Positions 51,419 through 60,155 of a DNA stretch of 64,000 nt are shown here, in pieces (position 1 is the stretch's first letter; each line of letters starts with the position of its first letter). The stretch is from Pleomorphovibrio marinus (GTDB taxonomy: Bacteria; Bacteroidota; Bacteroidia; Cytophagales; Cyclobacteriaceae). The position numbers and the translations under genes are program-made. The DNA is taken from contig NZ_QCXY01000001.1 in assembly GCF_003347495.1 (NCBI RefSeq), forward strand, positions 868,001 through 932,000, given 5' to 3'. The notes below the pieces were generated by a model. It was not told the DNA's origin. It was given only the letters and a program-made list of their open reading frames with translations, and did no database searches.

Positions 51419-51883
51419 TTAAATATAGGCAATACAATCCATTTCGACTAAGGAATCCCCGGGAACCCCGCCATAGGTTGCCACTGTAGTTCTCACGGGG
51501 GGTTTTGAGCCGAATCTCCCTTTGTAAACCTCATTCATTCCTTTATAATCATTTAGGTCATGGAGATAGACATTTACTTTGAGAACTTTTTCCATGGATG
51601 AACCTGCTTTTTTAAGTTCCTTTTCCAATTCTTTGAGCACATGATCCGTGTGGTCTTTGATATCGCCGTCAAAGTGGGCTCCTTTGCCAGCAACAAACAC
51701 CATGTTGTTCAACTTTGTGGATCCAGAAAAGAGGGGAACATCCTGCTCTTCGGTTACATTGAACACTTCTTTGTCGCCAGACTCCCCAATATTATCTGCT
51801 TTAGCCACCAAACTTATGCCTGCAAAACCTGCCAATGAGGTGAATAGCTTTTTTATGGTACTTCTTCTTTCAAGCTTTTTCAT
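51419..51883 (-). CDS. Exported RidA-family protein (Tat-like signal)
   Basis: A 154-residue RidA/YjgF protein with an N-terminal RRSTIKKLFTSLAGFAGISLVAKA signal resembling a twin-arginine signal. The core has FVAGKGAHFDGDIKDHTDHVLKELEKELKKAG-like helix order, VNVYLHDLNDYKGMNEVYK, and the arginine in PPVRTTVATYGG that binds imine acids. It is the second exported RidA in 10 kb. It precedes two BASS transporter genes on the same strand. A link to the exported PLP enzyme at 42 kb is possible, but not shown. Confidence 0.85.
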   Translation of the reverse strand: MKKLERRSTIKKLFTSLAGFAGISLVAKADNIGESGDKEVFNVTEEQDVPLFSGSTKLNNMVFVAGKGAHFDGDIKDHTDHVLKELEKELKKAGSSMEKVLKVNVYLHDLNDYKGMNEVYKGRFGSKPPVRTTVATYGGVPGDSLVEMDCIAYI

Positions 51884-52123
51884 GTACGTGTTGTTTTTTA
51901 CTGATTAGAATTAAATCCGTTGAATTTATGGCTTTCTTTATGAATGTGCAAACCATTTAGGAGACAGTCATCAAATTTCCTTTCTATCGGAAGCAATTGA
52001 TGACATCCTGTCCAGGATTTTGGAATTTTTTAATTTAGAAGCATTAATTTTAACGAAAGCTTTGTCTTTTCCCTTAAATTTTATTTGGTTAGGCTTTCTT
52101 GTTATTTTATGTCTTAGTATTCC

Positions 52124-53047
52124 ATGGCTAAAATAGAATTTATCTCCCTTTACGGTGTCCTAATGATGGGCTTTGTAGCGTGTCAACCCACAAAAAACAA
52201 AGAAATGAGCCAATCTAACCAAGATAGTAGCTACTACAAAAGCTTTCCATTCACTACCGGAGAGGAATTTACCTCCGGTATTGAGGGTCCTGCAGTTGAC
52301 AAGCATGGGAATTTGTATGTTGTAAATGTTTTTGAGGAGGGCACGATTGGAAAGGTAAGTCCAGAAGGGGAGGTTACTTTATTCGTAACGTTGCCAGAGG
52401 GTAGCATTGGTAATGGAATCCGTTTTGATAGTAAAGGGAACATGCTGATTGCCGATTACATTGGCCACAACGTTTTAAAAGTGGATATGGATAGTAAGGA
52501 AATTTCAGTATTTGCACACGATCCAAGCCTAAACCAACCCAATGACCTGGCGATTATGGACAACGATATATTGTTTGCAAGTGACCCTGATTGGACAAAT
52601 AGCAAGGGACAAATTTGGCGAATAGGTCTTGACGGAAATTTTGTGCGTTTAGAAACAGATATGGGTACCACCAATGGTATTGAGGTAAGCCCGGATAACC
52701 AAACACTCTATGTGAATGAAAGCCAGCAACGGAATGTTTGGGCCTACGACCTTACCGATGCTGGGGAAATAAGTAATAAGAGACTGCTTCACCAATTCGA
52801 GGATTATGGTATGGACGGCATGCGCGTGGACACCAAGGGCAACCTTTACATTACCCGACATGGAAAAGGGACCGTGGTTAAAATTTCTCCTGAAGGGGAA
52901 ATATTGGAAGAAATTGAGGTTTCCGGAAAACTGCCCTCAAACATAGCCTTTGGAGGCAAAGATGGTAAAAAAGCTTACGTTACTTTACAGGATAATGGTA
53001 ATATTGATGCTTTTTATGTGGAAGATGCAGGAAGGGAATTTAAGTAA
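52124..53047 (+). CDS. SMP-30/gluconolactonase-like lipoprotein
   Basis: A 307-residue six-bladed beta-propeller protein. The lipobox is MMGFVAC. Blades show SGIEGPAVDKHGNLYVVN, GNGIRFDSKGNMLIADYIGHNV, LNQPNDLAIMDNDILFASDPDW, TNGIEVSPDNQTLYVNES and YGMDGMRVDTKGNLYITRHGKG, the metal- and lactone-binding pattern of SMP-30/gluconolactonases (Glu, Asn and Asp ligands). It probably hydrolyses sugar lactones in the periplasm; a lactone produced by the sugar dehydrogenase-like protein of the 39-45 kb cluster is a possible substrate. Confidence 0.85.
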   Translation: MAKIEFISLYGVLMMGFVACQPTKNKEMSQSNQDSSYYKSFPFTTGEEFTSGIEGPAVDKHGNLYVVNVFEEGTIGKVSPEGEVTLFVTLPEGSIGNGIRFDSKGNMLIADYIGHNVLKVDMDSKEISVFAHDPSLNQPNDLAIMDNDILFASDPDWTNSKGQIWRIGLDGNFVRLETDMGTTNGIEVSPDNQTLYVNESQQRNVWAYDLTDAGEISNKRLLHQFEDYGMDGMRVDTKGNLYITRHGKGTVVKISPEGEILEEIEVSGKLPSNIAFGGKDGKKAYVTLQDNGNIDAFYVEDAGREFK

Positions 53048-53165
53048 ATTCTCCAAATAAGTATAGTGAACAGATTTTATTTGTTTTATATTGAAGATAA
53101 AATCTCAGTAAATTAATGTTGGCAAATAATTTCTGAATATTCTTTTGGTGTAACAGTTAACAACC

Positions 53166-54209
53166 ATGGCCAATCCACATTCCACATACAAGATATTGGT
53201 GGTAGAAGACAATGAAGGTGATTCGATACTTATTGAAGAATACCTTCATGAGGCTATAGAATCGCCTGTCTTAGATTTTGCCACCACCTTTGAGGATGCT
53301 AAAATTGCCTTGTCGAAAAAAGGGATTGAATTTGATGTCATAGTGTTAGACCTTACTTTACCGGATAACCACGGAGAAAACCTGATCCGTGAAATGTGCA
53401 ACCTCTGTAAGGATAGTTGTCTAATTGTTTTAACCGGATACACAGATTTAGAGTTTGGGGCGAAGTCTTTGGCATATGGGGTTTCGGATTACCTCCTGAA
53501 GGATGAAATGACACCGACCACACTCTATAAAAGTATACTATATAGCATTGGGAGGAAGCAGGCCTCAGACCAGCTTCTGGAATCTGAAAAAAGGTATAAG
53601 GAGTTGTTTCACCTAAGCCCCCAGCCCATGTTTTTACATTGCCTGGAGGCAAATAAAATCCTGGACGTCAACGAGGCCGCCATTCAACATTATGGCTATA
53701 CCAAGGAAGAGTTCCTTATTATGACGATGGATGAATTGAACCCAAGGGAATCAGATGTAGTATTAAAACCCACATATCCACATAAAAATGGGGAAGAAAG
53801 GCCTTTTCCCCTTGACAAAATCTACCAGCATAGGAAAAAAAATGGGGAGGTAATTCAGGTCGATTTAAAGGGAAACCACATTGAATATTTGGGTAAAAGT
53901 GCAAAAATTGTCCTTGCCACTGACATCACAGACCGTATGCGATATGTGAAAGCAATTGAGGATCAAAACAATAAGCTTCAGGAGATTGCTTGGACCCAGT
54001 CACACATTGTGCGTGCCCCTTTGTCAAGGCTGATGGGTCTCGTTCAGTCTTTGGAGGACCTCGAAAAAGAATTAGGTGCTAAAGAAGTTAAAAACCTAAT
54101 TATAAAGTCCGCCAAGGAACTGGATCAGGTAATTCGCAAAATTGTAAGCAAGACTGACAACATCGAAGTGGAGAAGAGCCGAAAATCAGGTCCAAAAAAA
54201 AACCTGTAA
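53166..54209 (+). CDS. Response regulator-PAS-H-box protein without ATPase domain
   Basis: A 347-residue signalling protein. Residues 8-130 form a receiver domain with the acidic pocket VVEDNEGD and the phospho-acceptor Asp62 in VLDLTLPD. A PAS domain follows at about 140-260 (ELFHLSPQPMFLHCLE, VNEAAIQHYGYTKEEFL, DITDRMRY). The last 80 residues form a histidine-kinase-like dimerisation helix pair with QSHIVRAPLSRLMGLVQ (His near 281), but no N, G1 or G2 ATP-binding boxes exist: the gene simply ends with a basic tail. It may be a phosphotransfer or decoy regulator. Its 3' end contains the sod terminator of the other strand. Confidence 0.85.
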   Translation: MANPHSTYKILVVEDNEGDSILIEEYLHEAIESPVLDFATTFEDAKIALSKKGIEFDVIVLDLTLPDNHGENLIREMCNLCKDSCLIVLTGYTDLEFGAKSLAYGVSDYLLKDEMTPTTLYKSILYSIGRKQASDQLLESEKRYKELFHLSPQPMFLHCLEANKILDVNEAAIQHYGYTKEEFLIMTMDELNPRESDVVLKPTYPHKNGEERPFPLDKIYQHRKKNGEVIQVDLKGNHIEYLGKSAKIVLATDITDRMRYVKAIEDQNNKLQEIAWTQSHIVRAPLSRLMGLVQSLEDLEKELGAKEVKNLIIKSAKELDQVIRKIVSKTDNIEVEKSRKSGPKKNL

Positions 54210-54225
54210 ATATTCAATTTACAGG
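54193..54225 (-). terminator. Terminator of the sod gene, inside the 3' end of the regulator gene
   Basis: CCTGTAAAT (54203-54211) pairs perfectly with ATTTACAGG (54217-54225). Read leftwards, the stem is followed by a T-run, the complement of AAAAAAAAA at 54194-54202. It ends the minus-strand sod transcript and covers the last codons and the stop of the regulator gene. Confidence 0.7.
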
Positions 54226-54246
54226 CTATCATTAGATGGTTTTTAA

Positions 54247-55017
54247 TCACCCTTTTAGGGCTTCATATCTTTCACTCACTTTTGACCAATCTACTACGTT
54301 CCACCAATTTGAGATATATTTTCCTCTCTCATTTTGATAGTGGAGGTAATAGGCATGTTCCCAAACATCAATCCCCATTAGGGGTTGCCCTTTAAAATCA
54401 GATACGTCCATCAAAGGGTTATCTTGGTTTGGCGTGGAGCCCACTTTCAAAGAACCATTATCCAAGACCAACCATGCCCATCCAGAGCCAAAACGGGTCA
54501 TGCCTTCATTTTCGAAAGCCTCAACAAAAGATTGGAAATTCCCAAAGTCATCGTTAATTGCCTCAGCCAAAGAGCCTGTAGGGTTTCCTCCCCCATCAGG
54601 AGACATGATTTTCCAAAACAGCTCATGGTTATAATGCCCTCCAGCATTATTTCTCATTTTTGTGGAATAGTTAGAAATATTGGCCAAAACTTCTTCCAAA
54701 GGCTTCTCAGTATCTACATCCTCCTCCCCGGCTGCTTCCTTGGAATTATTTGCATAGGCCGCTGCATGCTTTGAGTAGTGAATTTCCATCGTCATCGCAT
54801 CGATGTGTGGTTCTAAGGCACTGTAGTCATAGGGTAAATCAGACTGGCTAAAACCCGTTGACAGCTTTGCCTTGCCAGACTCCTGCGCCGGACCGCAACT
54901 GGAAAAAAGCGATGTTCCGACTATTCCAGCTCCTAGACCAAGGCTAAGCGATACCTTGGTACTGTGAGACAGAAAGGATCTTCTTGAGGGATCAAAAGAA
55001 GTATTTTTCATTTTCAT
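54247..55017 (-). CDS. Exported Fe/Mn superoxide dismutase lipoprotein
   Basis: A 256-residue superoxide dismutase with an export signal: SRRSFLSHSTKVSLSLGLGAG (Tat-like RR) and a lipobox LFSSC near residue 40. The Fe/Mn-SOD fold is complete: LEPHIDAMTMEIHYSKH (first two metal His), NNAGGHYNHELFW, GSGWAWLVL and the DVWEHAYYLHYQN block with the Asp and His ligands. It would remove superoxide in the periplasm. Metal choice between Fe and Mn cannot be told from these motifs. The signal is longer than in usual cytoplasmic SODs. Confidence 0.92.
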   Translation of the reverse strand: MKMKNTSFDPSRRSFLSHSTKVSLSLGLGAGIVGTSLFSSCGPAQESGKAKLSTGFSQSDLPYDYSALEPHIDAMTMEIHYSKHAAAYANNSKEAAGEEDVDTEKPLEEVLANISNYSTKMRNNAGGHYNHELFWKIMSPDGGGNPTGSLAEAINDDFGNFQSFVEAFENEGMTRFGSGWAWLVLDNGSLKVGSTPNQDNPLMDVSDFKGQPLMGIDVWEHAYYLHYQNERGKYISNWWNVVDWSKVSERYEALKG

Positions 55018-55359
55018 GGCTTTTATTTAGTATGGTTCAATTTGTGAAATTGGTAGGTTTAAGGTCTTTTGCTAAATTAACCAAATAATTGCTAATAGGA
55101 AGTAATCACAATAGAATTAATCCCTAAATTGTTTTTCTTAATTACCAGAACCTCCCAATTCAATGGATATTTTCCGAATTCATAAATCCACAAACTTTGT
55201 GCCTTAGGTTACACCATCGATATCCTGTGGATAAATAGGTATTAATTTCTGTAAACCCCGATAATTCCTTCAAGTTCCTTATTTTTGTATTTCGATTTGC
55301 CAAAAGCATTCGATTCCCTCTTATACTGTTCGGTTTAGGGAATATTGGACAACACAGGT
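55018..55359. promoter_or_regulatory. Divergent promoter region between sod and dapF
   Basis: Gene-free stretch of 342 bp. TATTTTTG (55280-55287) matches TAnnTTTG on the plus strand, 72 bp before the dapF ATG. No obvious -33 TTG, riboswitch or small reading frame was found. Confidence 0.35.
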
Positions 55360-56154
55360 ATGATAGTTGAGTTTTACAAATACCAAGGTACAGGTAATGA
55401 TTTCGTCATGATAGACGACAGGTCCTCTTCACTGGATATCGGAGACGTTTCCTGGATAAGAAAATTATGCCATCGAAGGTTTGGGATTGGAGCGGATGGA
55501 ATCATTCTGCTACGCAATCACGAAGGCTATGATTTCCATATGCATTATTTCAATGCAGATGGTTCACAAAGTATGTGTGGCAATGGGGCGCGATGTGCCT
55601 TGGCTTTTGCATCCTTTTTGGGCATTTTCAAAGGTCAAGCACACTTCTTAGCCATTGATGGCCCCCATCAAGGCATTATCCGTAATGGATTAGTAGAACT
55701 AAAAATGGGCGATGTAGGTCATTTGCTTCCAAAAGGCGAGGAATGGTATGTCGATACTGGTTCGCCTCATCATATTAGGTTTGTGGACAAAGTGGACAAT
55801 TACCCCGTAGTGGTAGAAGGATCGAAAATCCGATATAGTGAAGACTATCCACTAGGCACAAACGTAAATTTTGTAGAGAGAAAAAATGAAGCGGAAATTA
55901 TGGTAAGAACCTACGAAAGAGGGGTAGAAGACGAAACTTTTTCCTGTGGGACTGGGGTAACTGCCTGCGCTTTGGTTCATGGTTCGCTTTTCAAAAGCAA
56001 CACAGTAAGGATTGGTACCCTTGGGGGAACACTGAAAGTAACCTTCCAACCGCAGGGAAACGGCAGCTACAAGGATATCTGGCTTATTGGTCCTGCTGAA
56101 CAGGTCTTCTCGGGAAAAGTTAATTTAGAAAAAATGGCCATGTCTATCGCATAA
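55360..56154 (+). CDS. dapF: Diaminopimelate epimerase
   Basis: A 264-residue cofactor-free epimerase making meso-diaminopimelate for lysine and peptidoglycan. ATG 55360 is preferred over the upstream in-frame TTG at 55345, since MIVEFYKYQGTGNDFVMID is the normal N-terminus. The two catalytic cysteines are in MCGNGARC (about residue 73) and FSCGTGVTA. Length fits the family. It is 55 bp upstream of secA in the same direction. Confidence 0.95.
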   Translation: MIVEFYKYQGTGNDFVMIDDRSSSLDIGDVSWIRKLCHRRFGIGADGIILLRNHEGYDFHMHYFNADGSQSMCGNGARCALAFASFLGIFKGQAHFLAIDGPHQGIIRNGLVELKMGDVGHLLPKGEEWYVDTGSPHHIRFVDKVDNYPVVVEGSKIRYSEDYPLGTNVNFVERKNEAEIMVRTYERGVEDETFSCGTGVTACALVHGSLFKSNTVRIGTLGGTLKVTFQPQGNGSYKDIWLIGPAEQVFSGKVNLEKMAMSIA

Positions 56155-56209
56155 ATTCAAAAATGGCATGGAATTATAGTAAGTAAGACAATAGGAAAAG
56201 AATTCATAT

Positions 56210-59200
56210 ATGATAGAACTGATTGCAAAAGGACTAGCAAAGGTCTTCGGCACAAAATCAGATAGGGACATCAAACAACTGATGCCCATCGTGGAAAATA
56301 TCAAACAAGAGTATGCCAAACTATCCGGTCTTTCAGATGATGAACTGAGGGATCAAACAAGGGATATCCGTTCCATAATTGATACGGAGCTTAAAGTTTT
56401 TGATGATAAAATTCTCGATATAAAAGTACAAATCGATGCCTTGGACCCGGATAAAGTACAGGCTAAAGATGCCCTTTTTACAGAAATAGAAAAGGTGGAA
56501 AAGGACAGGAATGGAGAGCTTGAAAAAGTCTTGGAAAGGGTCTTGCCAAGAGCATTTGCTGTGGTAAAAGAAACCGCTAGGAGGCTGAAAGAAAACCATA
56601 AACTGGTGGTAACGGCAAGCTTGGAGGATAAGGAATTGGCTGCGGTAAAAAGCTACATTACCATAGAGGATGAAAAAGCCACTTGGGCTAACAAATGGAT
56701 GGCAGCGGGAAGTGAAGTTACCTGGGACATGCTGCACTACGATGTGCAGTTGTTGGGTGGGGTTGCCCTTCACAATGGTAGGATAGCAGAAATGGCAACC
56801 GGAGAAGGAAAAACTCTCGTTTCCACCCTCCCTGCCTTTTTGAATGCCCTTTCTGGAAGAGGCGTACATATAGTAACTGTCAATGACTATTTGGCAAAAA
56901 GGGATTCTGAGTGGAACGCCCCCTTATTTGAATTCCATGGGTTGAAGGTCGATTGCATTGATAAATATCCTCCTAATTCCCCTGGTAGAAGAAATGCCTA
57001 TGCCTGTGATATAGTTTATGGAACCAACAACGAGTTTGGTTTTGACTATCTCAGGGACAACATGGCCAGGGATGCCAAGGACCTGGTGCAAGGAAAGCAC
57101 CATTTCGCCATGATCGATGAGGTGGATTCCGTTTTAATTGACGATGCCCGAACCCCACTGATCATTTCAGGGCCTATTCCTAAGGGGGATGAACATGAGT
57201 TTTATGACATGAAACCTAGGGTTTCTACTTTGGTAGATGAGCAGCGCAAACTGGTGCAGGGCTACCTTACAGAAGCCAAAAAACTGATCAAGGAGGGTAA
57301 TGAAAAAGACGGGGGCTTAGCACTTTTTCGTACGTTTAGAGGGCTTCCAAAATATAAGCCGCTAATTAAATATCTTTCCGAACCCGGCATTAGGGTAATT
57401 TTGCAAAAGACCGAAAATTACTTCCTACAGGACAATAAAAGAAACCTGCCTGAGGCGGATGAACCCCTTTTATTTACCATTGACGAAAAAACCAATAGTG
57501 TGGACCTTACCGACAATGGGATAGAAGTGATCACCAAGAAAAATGAAGACACCACCTTTTTTATCCTTCCCGATATCGGAACTGAAATCGCCGAAATGGA
57601 GAAGGATGAAACCGTGGATGAGAAGGAAAAGCTAATCAGGAAAGAAGAGATTATAAAAGACTATGGGGTGAAAGCCCAACGTATCCATACAGTAAACCAG
57701 CTATTAAAGGCTTACTGTATGTTTGAAAAAGACACGGAATATATCCTGGTGGATGGCAAAGTCAAAATCGTGGACGAACAGACCGGAAGGGTAATGGAAG
57801 GACGACGCTACTCCGACGGCTTGCACCAAGCCATTGAAGCCAAGGAAAACGTGAAAGTAGAGGATGCCACACAAACCTATGCTACCATTACCTTACAGAA
57901 TTATTTCCGAATGTACCACAAACTTTCAGGTATGACAGGTACAGCCGAAACGGAAGCCGGGGAGTTTTGGGAAATTTATAAGTTGGATGTGGTGGTAATT
58001 CCGACCAATAAGCCAATTCAACGTGATGATAGGGAAGATAAGGTCTATAAGACAGTAAGGGAGAAATTCAATGCAGTAGTGGATGAAATCAACGAACTCA
58101 CAGATGCCAACAGGCCGGTTTTGGTTGGTACTACATCGGTTGAGATTTCGGAATTACTGAGCAGGATGCTTACCATTAGAAAAATCAAGCACCAGGTGCT
58201 AAATGCCAAGCAACATGCCAAAGAAGCGGATGTGGTAGCAGAGGCAGGTAAGCCGAAAACGGTGACCATCGCTACAAACATGGCCGGTAGGGGCACGGAT
58301 ATCAAACTGACTCCTGAATCCAAGGCTGCCGGTGGCCTGGCCATCATAGGTACGGAAAGACATGAATCCAGAAGGGTAGACAGGCAGCTAAGGGGTAGAT
58401 CGGGCAGACAAGGGGATCCCGGTTCTACGCAATTCTTCGTTTCTCTTGAGGATAGTCTAATGCGCCTATTTGGTTCGGAAAGAATTGCCAAATTGATGGA
58501 TAGGATGGGTCTTGAACAAGGAGAGGTGATTCAGCACAGCATGATCACGAAATCCATAGAAAGAGCCCAGAGGAAAGTAGAAGAAAACAACTTCGGTATT
58601 AGAAAAAGGCTGCTCGAATATGACGATGTGATGAATAGTCAGAGAGAGGTAGTCTATAAGAGAAGAAAGAACGCATTGATTGGAGACCGTCTGGAGTTGG
58701 ATATCCTTAACATCATGTACGATGTCTCTGAGGATATTATAGAAATGGCGAAGTCTACAGAGGATGTCGAAAACCTGAGGATGAACATTTTTAGTTCTTT
58801 GGGAATTGACCATCCTATCACAGAAGCAGAGCTCAAGGAAAAAGACTTGCCTACATTGACCAAGGAGGTATTTGATAAGGCCTATGAAAGTTATGTAAAC
58901 AAAAATAAGGGCATATTGGAGAAGGCCATGCCAATTCTTCGAAATGTCCACAAACAAAGAGGCGCTACGGTCAAAGAAATCCTAGTTCCGATTTCAGACG
59001 GTATTAAACAAATAGGTGTAGTGATCAACTTAGAGTCCACCATTCAGAATGATGGGAGGGACCTTATTAGGGCAGTGGAAAAAACAGTCACCCTTGCCAT
59101 TATTGATCAAAACTGGAAAGAGCATTTAAGGGACATGGATGACCTGAAACAATCCGTGCAAAATGCGGTCTATGAACAAAAAGATCCTTTGTTGATTTAT

Positions 59201-59599
59201 AAGTTTGAGGCATTTGAGATGTTCAAACGTTTTTTGGGTAAGCTAAATGATGATATCATAACGTTTATCTCCAAATCTGATCTCCCCAAGCAAGATCCGG
59301 ATCAGGTGAAAGCAGCCCAAAAGGAAAGAAGAGACGATGCTAAGGTAACTGCATCCAAAGAAGAAGTCGGCAGTACCTTAGGAGGTGGAAGTACAGCCGC
59401 GGGACAAAGAGTCGCAGCCCAACAAGCCCAGGCCAGGGCAAGTAGAGAACCAGTGCAACCCAGAAGGACTGAAAAGGTATATGGGAGAAATGACCGAGTG
59501 TCCGTAAAATATGTGGATGGCAAGGTGAAAAAGGATGTAAAATACAAAAGTGTGGAACAGGATATTGCCGAAGCCAAATGTGTAGTTATAGAAGGTTGA
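56210..59599 (+). CDS. secA: Preprotein translocase ATPase SecA
   Basis: The 1129-residue motor of the Sec translocon. Walker A is MATGEGKTLVSTLPA near residue 197, Walker B is MIDEVDSVLIDDARTPLIISG, and MAGRGTDI plus the RQLRGRSGRQGDPG motif VI lie in the second motor domain. It has the long Bacteroidota insert between about 340 and 460. The C-terminus ends without the SEC-C zinc motif (CxCx8CH/C) found in many SecA proteins; it stops after a low-complexity linker and VKKDVKYKSVEQDIAEAKC. The next gene begins 4 bp after its stop. Confidence 0.97.
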   Translation: MIELIAKGLAKVFGTKSDRDIKQLMPIVENIKQEYAKLSGLSDDELRDQTRDIRSIIDTELKVFDDKILDIKVQIDALDPDKVQAKDALFTEIEKVEKDRNGELEKVLERVLPRAFAVVKETARRLKENHKLVVTASLEDKELAAVKSYITIEDEKATWANKWMAAGSEVTWDMLHYDVQLLGGVALHNGRIAEMATGEGKTLVSTLPAFLNALSGRGVHIVTVNDYLAKRDSEWNAPLFEFHGLKVDCIDKYPPNSPGRRNAYACDIVYGTNNEFGFDYLRDNMARDAKDLVQGKHHFAMIDEVDSVLIDDARTPLIISGPIPKGDEHEFYDMKPRVSTLVDEQRKLVQGYLTEAKKLIKEGNEKDGGLALFRTFRGLPKYKPLIKYLSEPGIRVILQKTENYFLQDNKRNLPEADEPLLFTIDEKTNSVDLTDNGIEVITKKNEDTTFFILPDIGTEIAEMEKDETVDEKEKLIRKEEIIKDYGVKAQRIHTVNQLLKAYCMFEKDTEYILVDGKVKIVDEQTGRVMEGRRYSDGLHQAIEAKENVKVEDATQTYATITLQNYFRMYHKLSGMTGTAETEAGEFWEIYKLDVVVIPTNKPIQRDDREDKVYKTVREKFNAVVDEINELTDANRPVLVGTTSVEISELLSRMLTIRKIKHQVLNAKQHAKEADVVAEAGKPKTVTIATNMAGRGTDIKLTPESKAAGGLAIIGTERHESRRVDRQLRGRSGRQGDPGSTQFFVSLEDSLMRLFGSERIAKLMDRMGLEQGEVIQHSMITKSIERAQRKVEENNFGIRKRLLEYDDVMNSQREVVYKRRKNALIGDRLELDILNIMYDVSEDIIEMAKSTEDVENLRMNIFSSLGIDHPITEAELKEKDLPTLTKEVFDKAYESYVNKNKGILEKAMPILRNVHKQRGATVKEILVPISDGIKQIGVVINLESTIQNDGRDLIRAVEKTVTLAIIDQNWKEHLRDMDDLKQSVQNAVYEQKDPLLIYKFEAFEMFKRFLGKLNDDIITFISKSDLPKQDPDQVKAAQKERRDDAKVTASKEEVGSTLGGGSTAAGQRVAAQQAQARASREPVQPRRTEKVYGRNDRVSVKYVDGKVKKDVKYKSVEQDIAEAKCVVIEG

Positions 59600-59603
59600 T
59601 AGG

Positions 59604-60155
59604 ATGAGAAAATTAACATGGATATATGGTGCTTTCCTAATCCTGTTTTCAGGTTGCGGCCTGATAAACATAAAAAAAACTGGTGGGGCAGAACGTTTCA
59701 TTGGTTACACAGAAGACTTGGAAAGCAGTAGAATTAGGTTCGAGGATTTACCCGAGCCCAGCACGCGAGAAAGCGGTGTCATGGAAGTAAGTGCCGTGGA
59801 TGCAGATTTAAACGAGGCTATCCAGTCATTTATTCGAGAAAAGGAGCGGAACGATTATATTTCTGGCTTTACTATTTTAGTTTACAGTGGGGTGGACAGG
59901 GAAGAAGCCTTTAAAACCAGAAACACATTATATACCGAATACGAGGATATTTTAACTTTCATGCAATACCAACAGCCAAGGTATTTGGTGAAAGTCGGAA
60001 AATATATTAACAGGATAGAAGCCTTGGCTTGGTATGAAAGGATCAAAGAAGAATTTCCTTCGGCCAGAATAATCCAGGACCGATTTGAAAGAGAAAAAGT
60101 GCGAAAAGAGCGAGAACAAGAAGAAACCATTGAAGATGTTAATGCAGAAAATTAA
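59604..60155 (+). CDS. SPOR-domain-like lipoprotein
   Basis: A 183-residue lipoprotein (lipobox LILFSGC, Cys18). Residues about 85-165 resemble a SPOR domain: YISGFTILVYSGVDREEAFKTRNTLY, PRYLVKVGKYINRIEALAWYERI and FPSARIIQDRF show the repeated beta-alpha-beta pattern that binds denuded peptidoglycan glycans. The C-terminal tail is charged. It starts 4 bp after secA and overlaps the next gene by 20 bases, so it is co-transcribed with both. Role at the septum is inferred only. Confidence 0.75.
   Translation: MRKLTWIYGAFLILFSGCGLINIKKTGGAERFIGYTEDLESSRIRFEDLPEPSTRESGVMEVSAVDADLNEAIQSFIREKERNDYISGFTILVYSGVDREEAFKTRNTLYTEYEDILTFMQYQQPRYLVKVGKYINRIEALAWYERIKEEFPSARIIQDRFEREKVRKEREQEETIEDVNAEN

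Noticed and set aside
56333-56869. 178-codon frame opposite secA
   Set aside because: Composition rich in Phe, Tyr, His and Cys is typical of antisense shadows; secA on the other strand is certain.
58045-58957. Long frames opposite the secA C-terminal half
   Set aside because: Antisense shadows of secA with no start context or family match.
60085-60135. Upstream extension of the M20 gene
   Set aside because: It lies within the SPOR lipoprotein gene in another frame and has a Lys/Glu-rich sequence unlike the M20 N-terminus.
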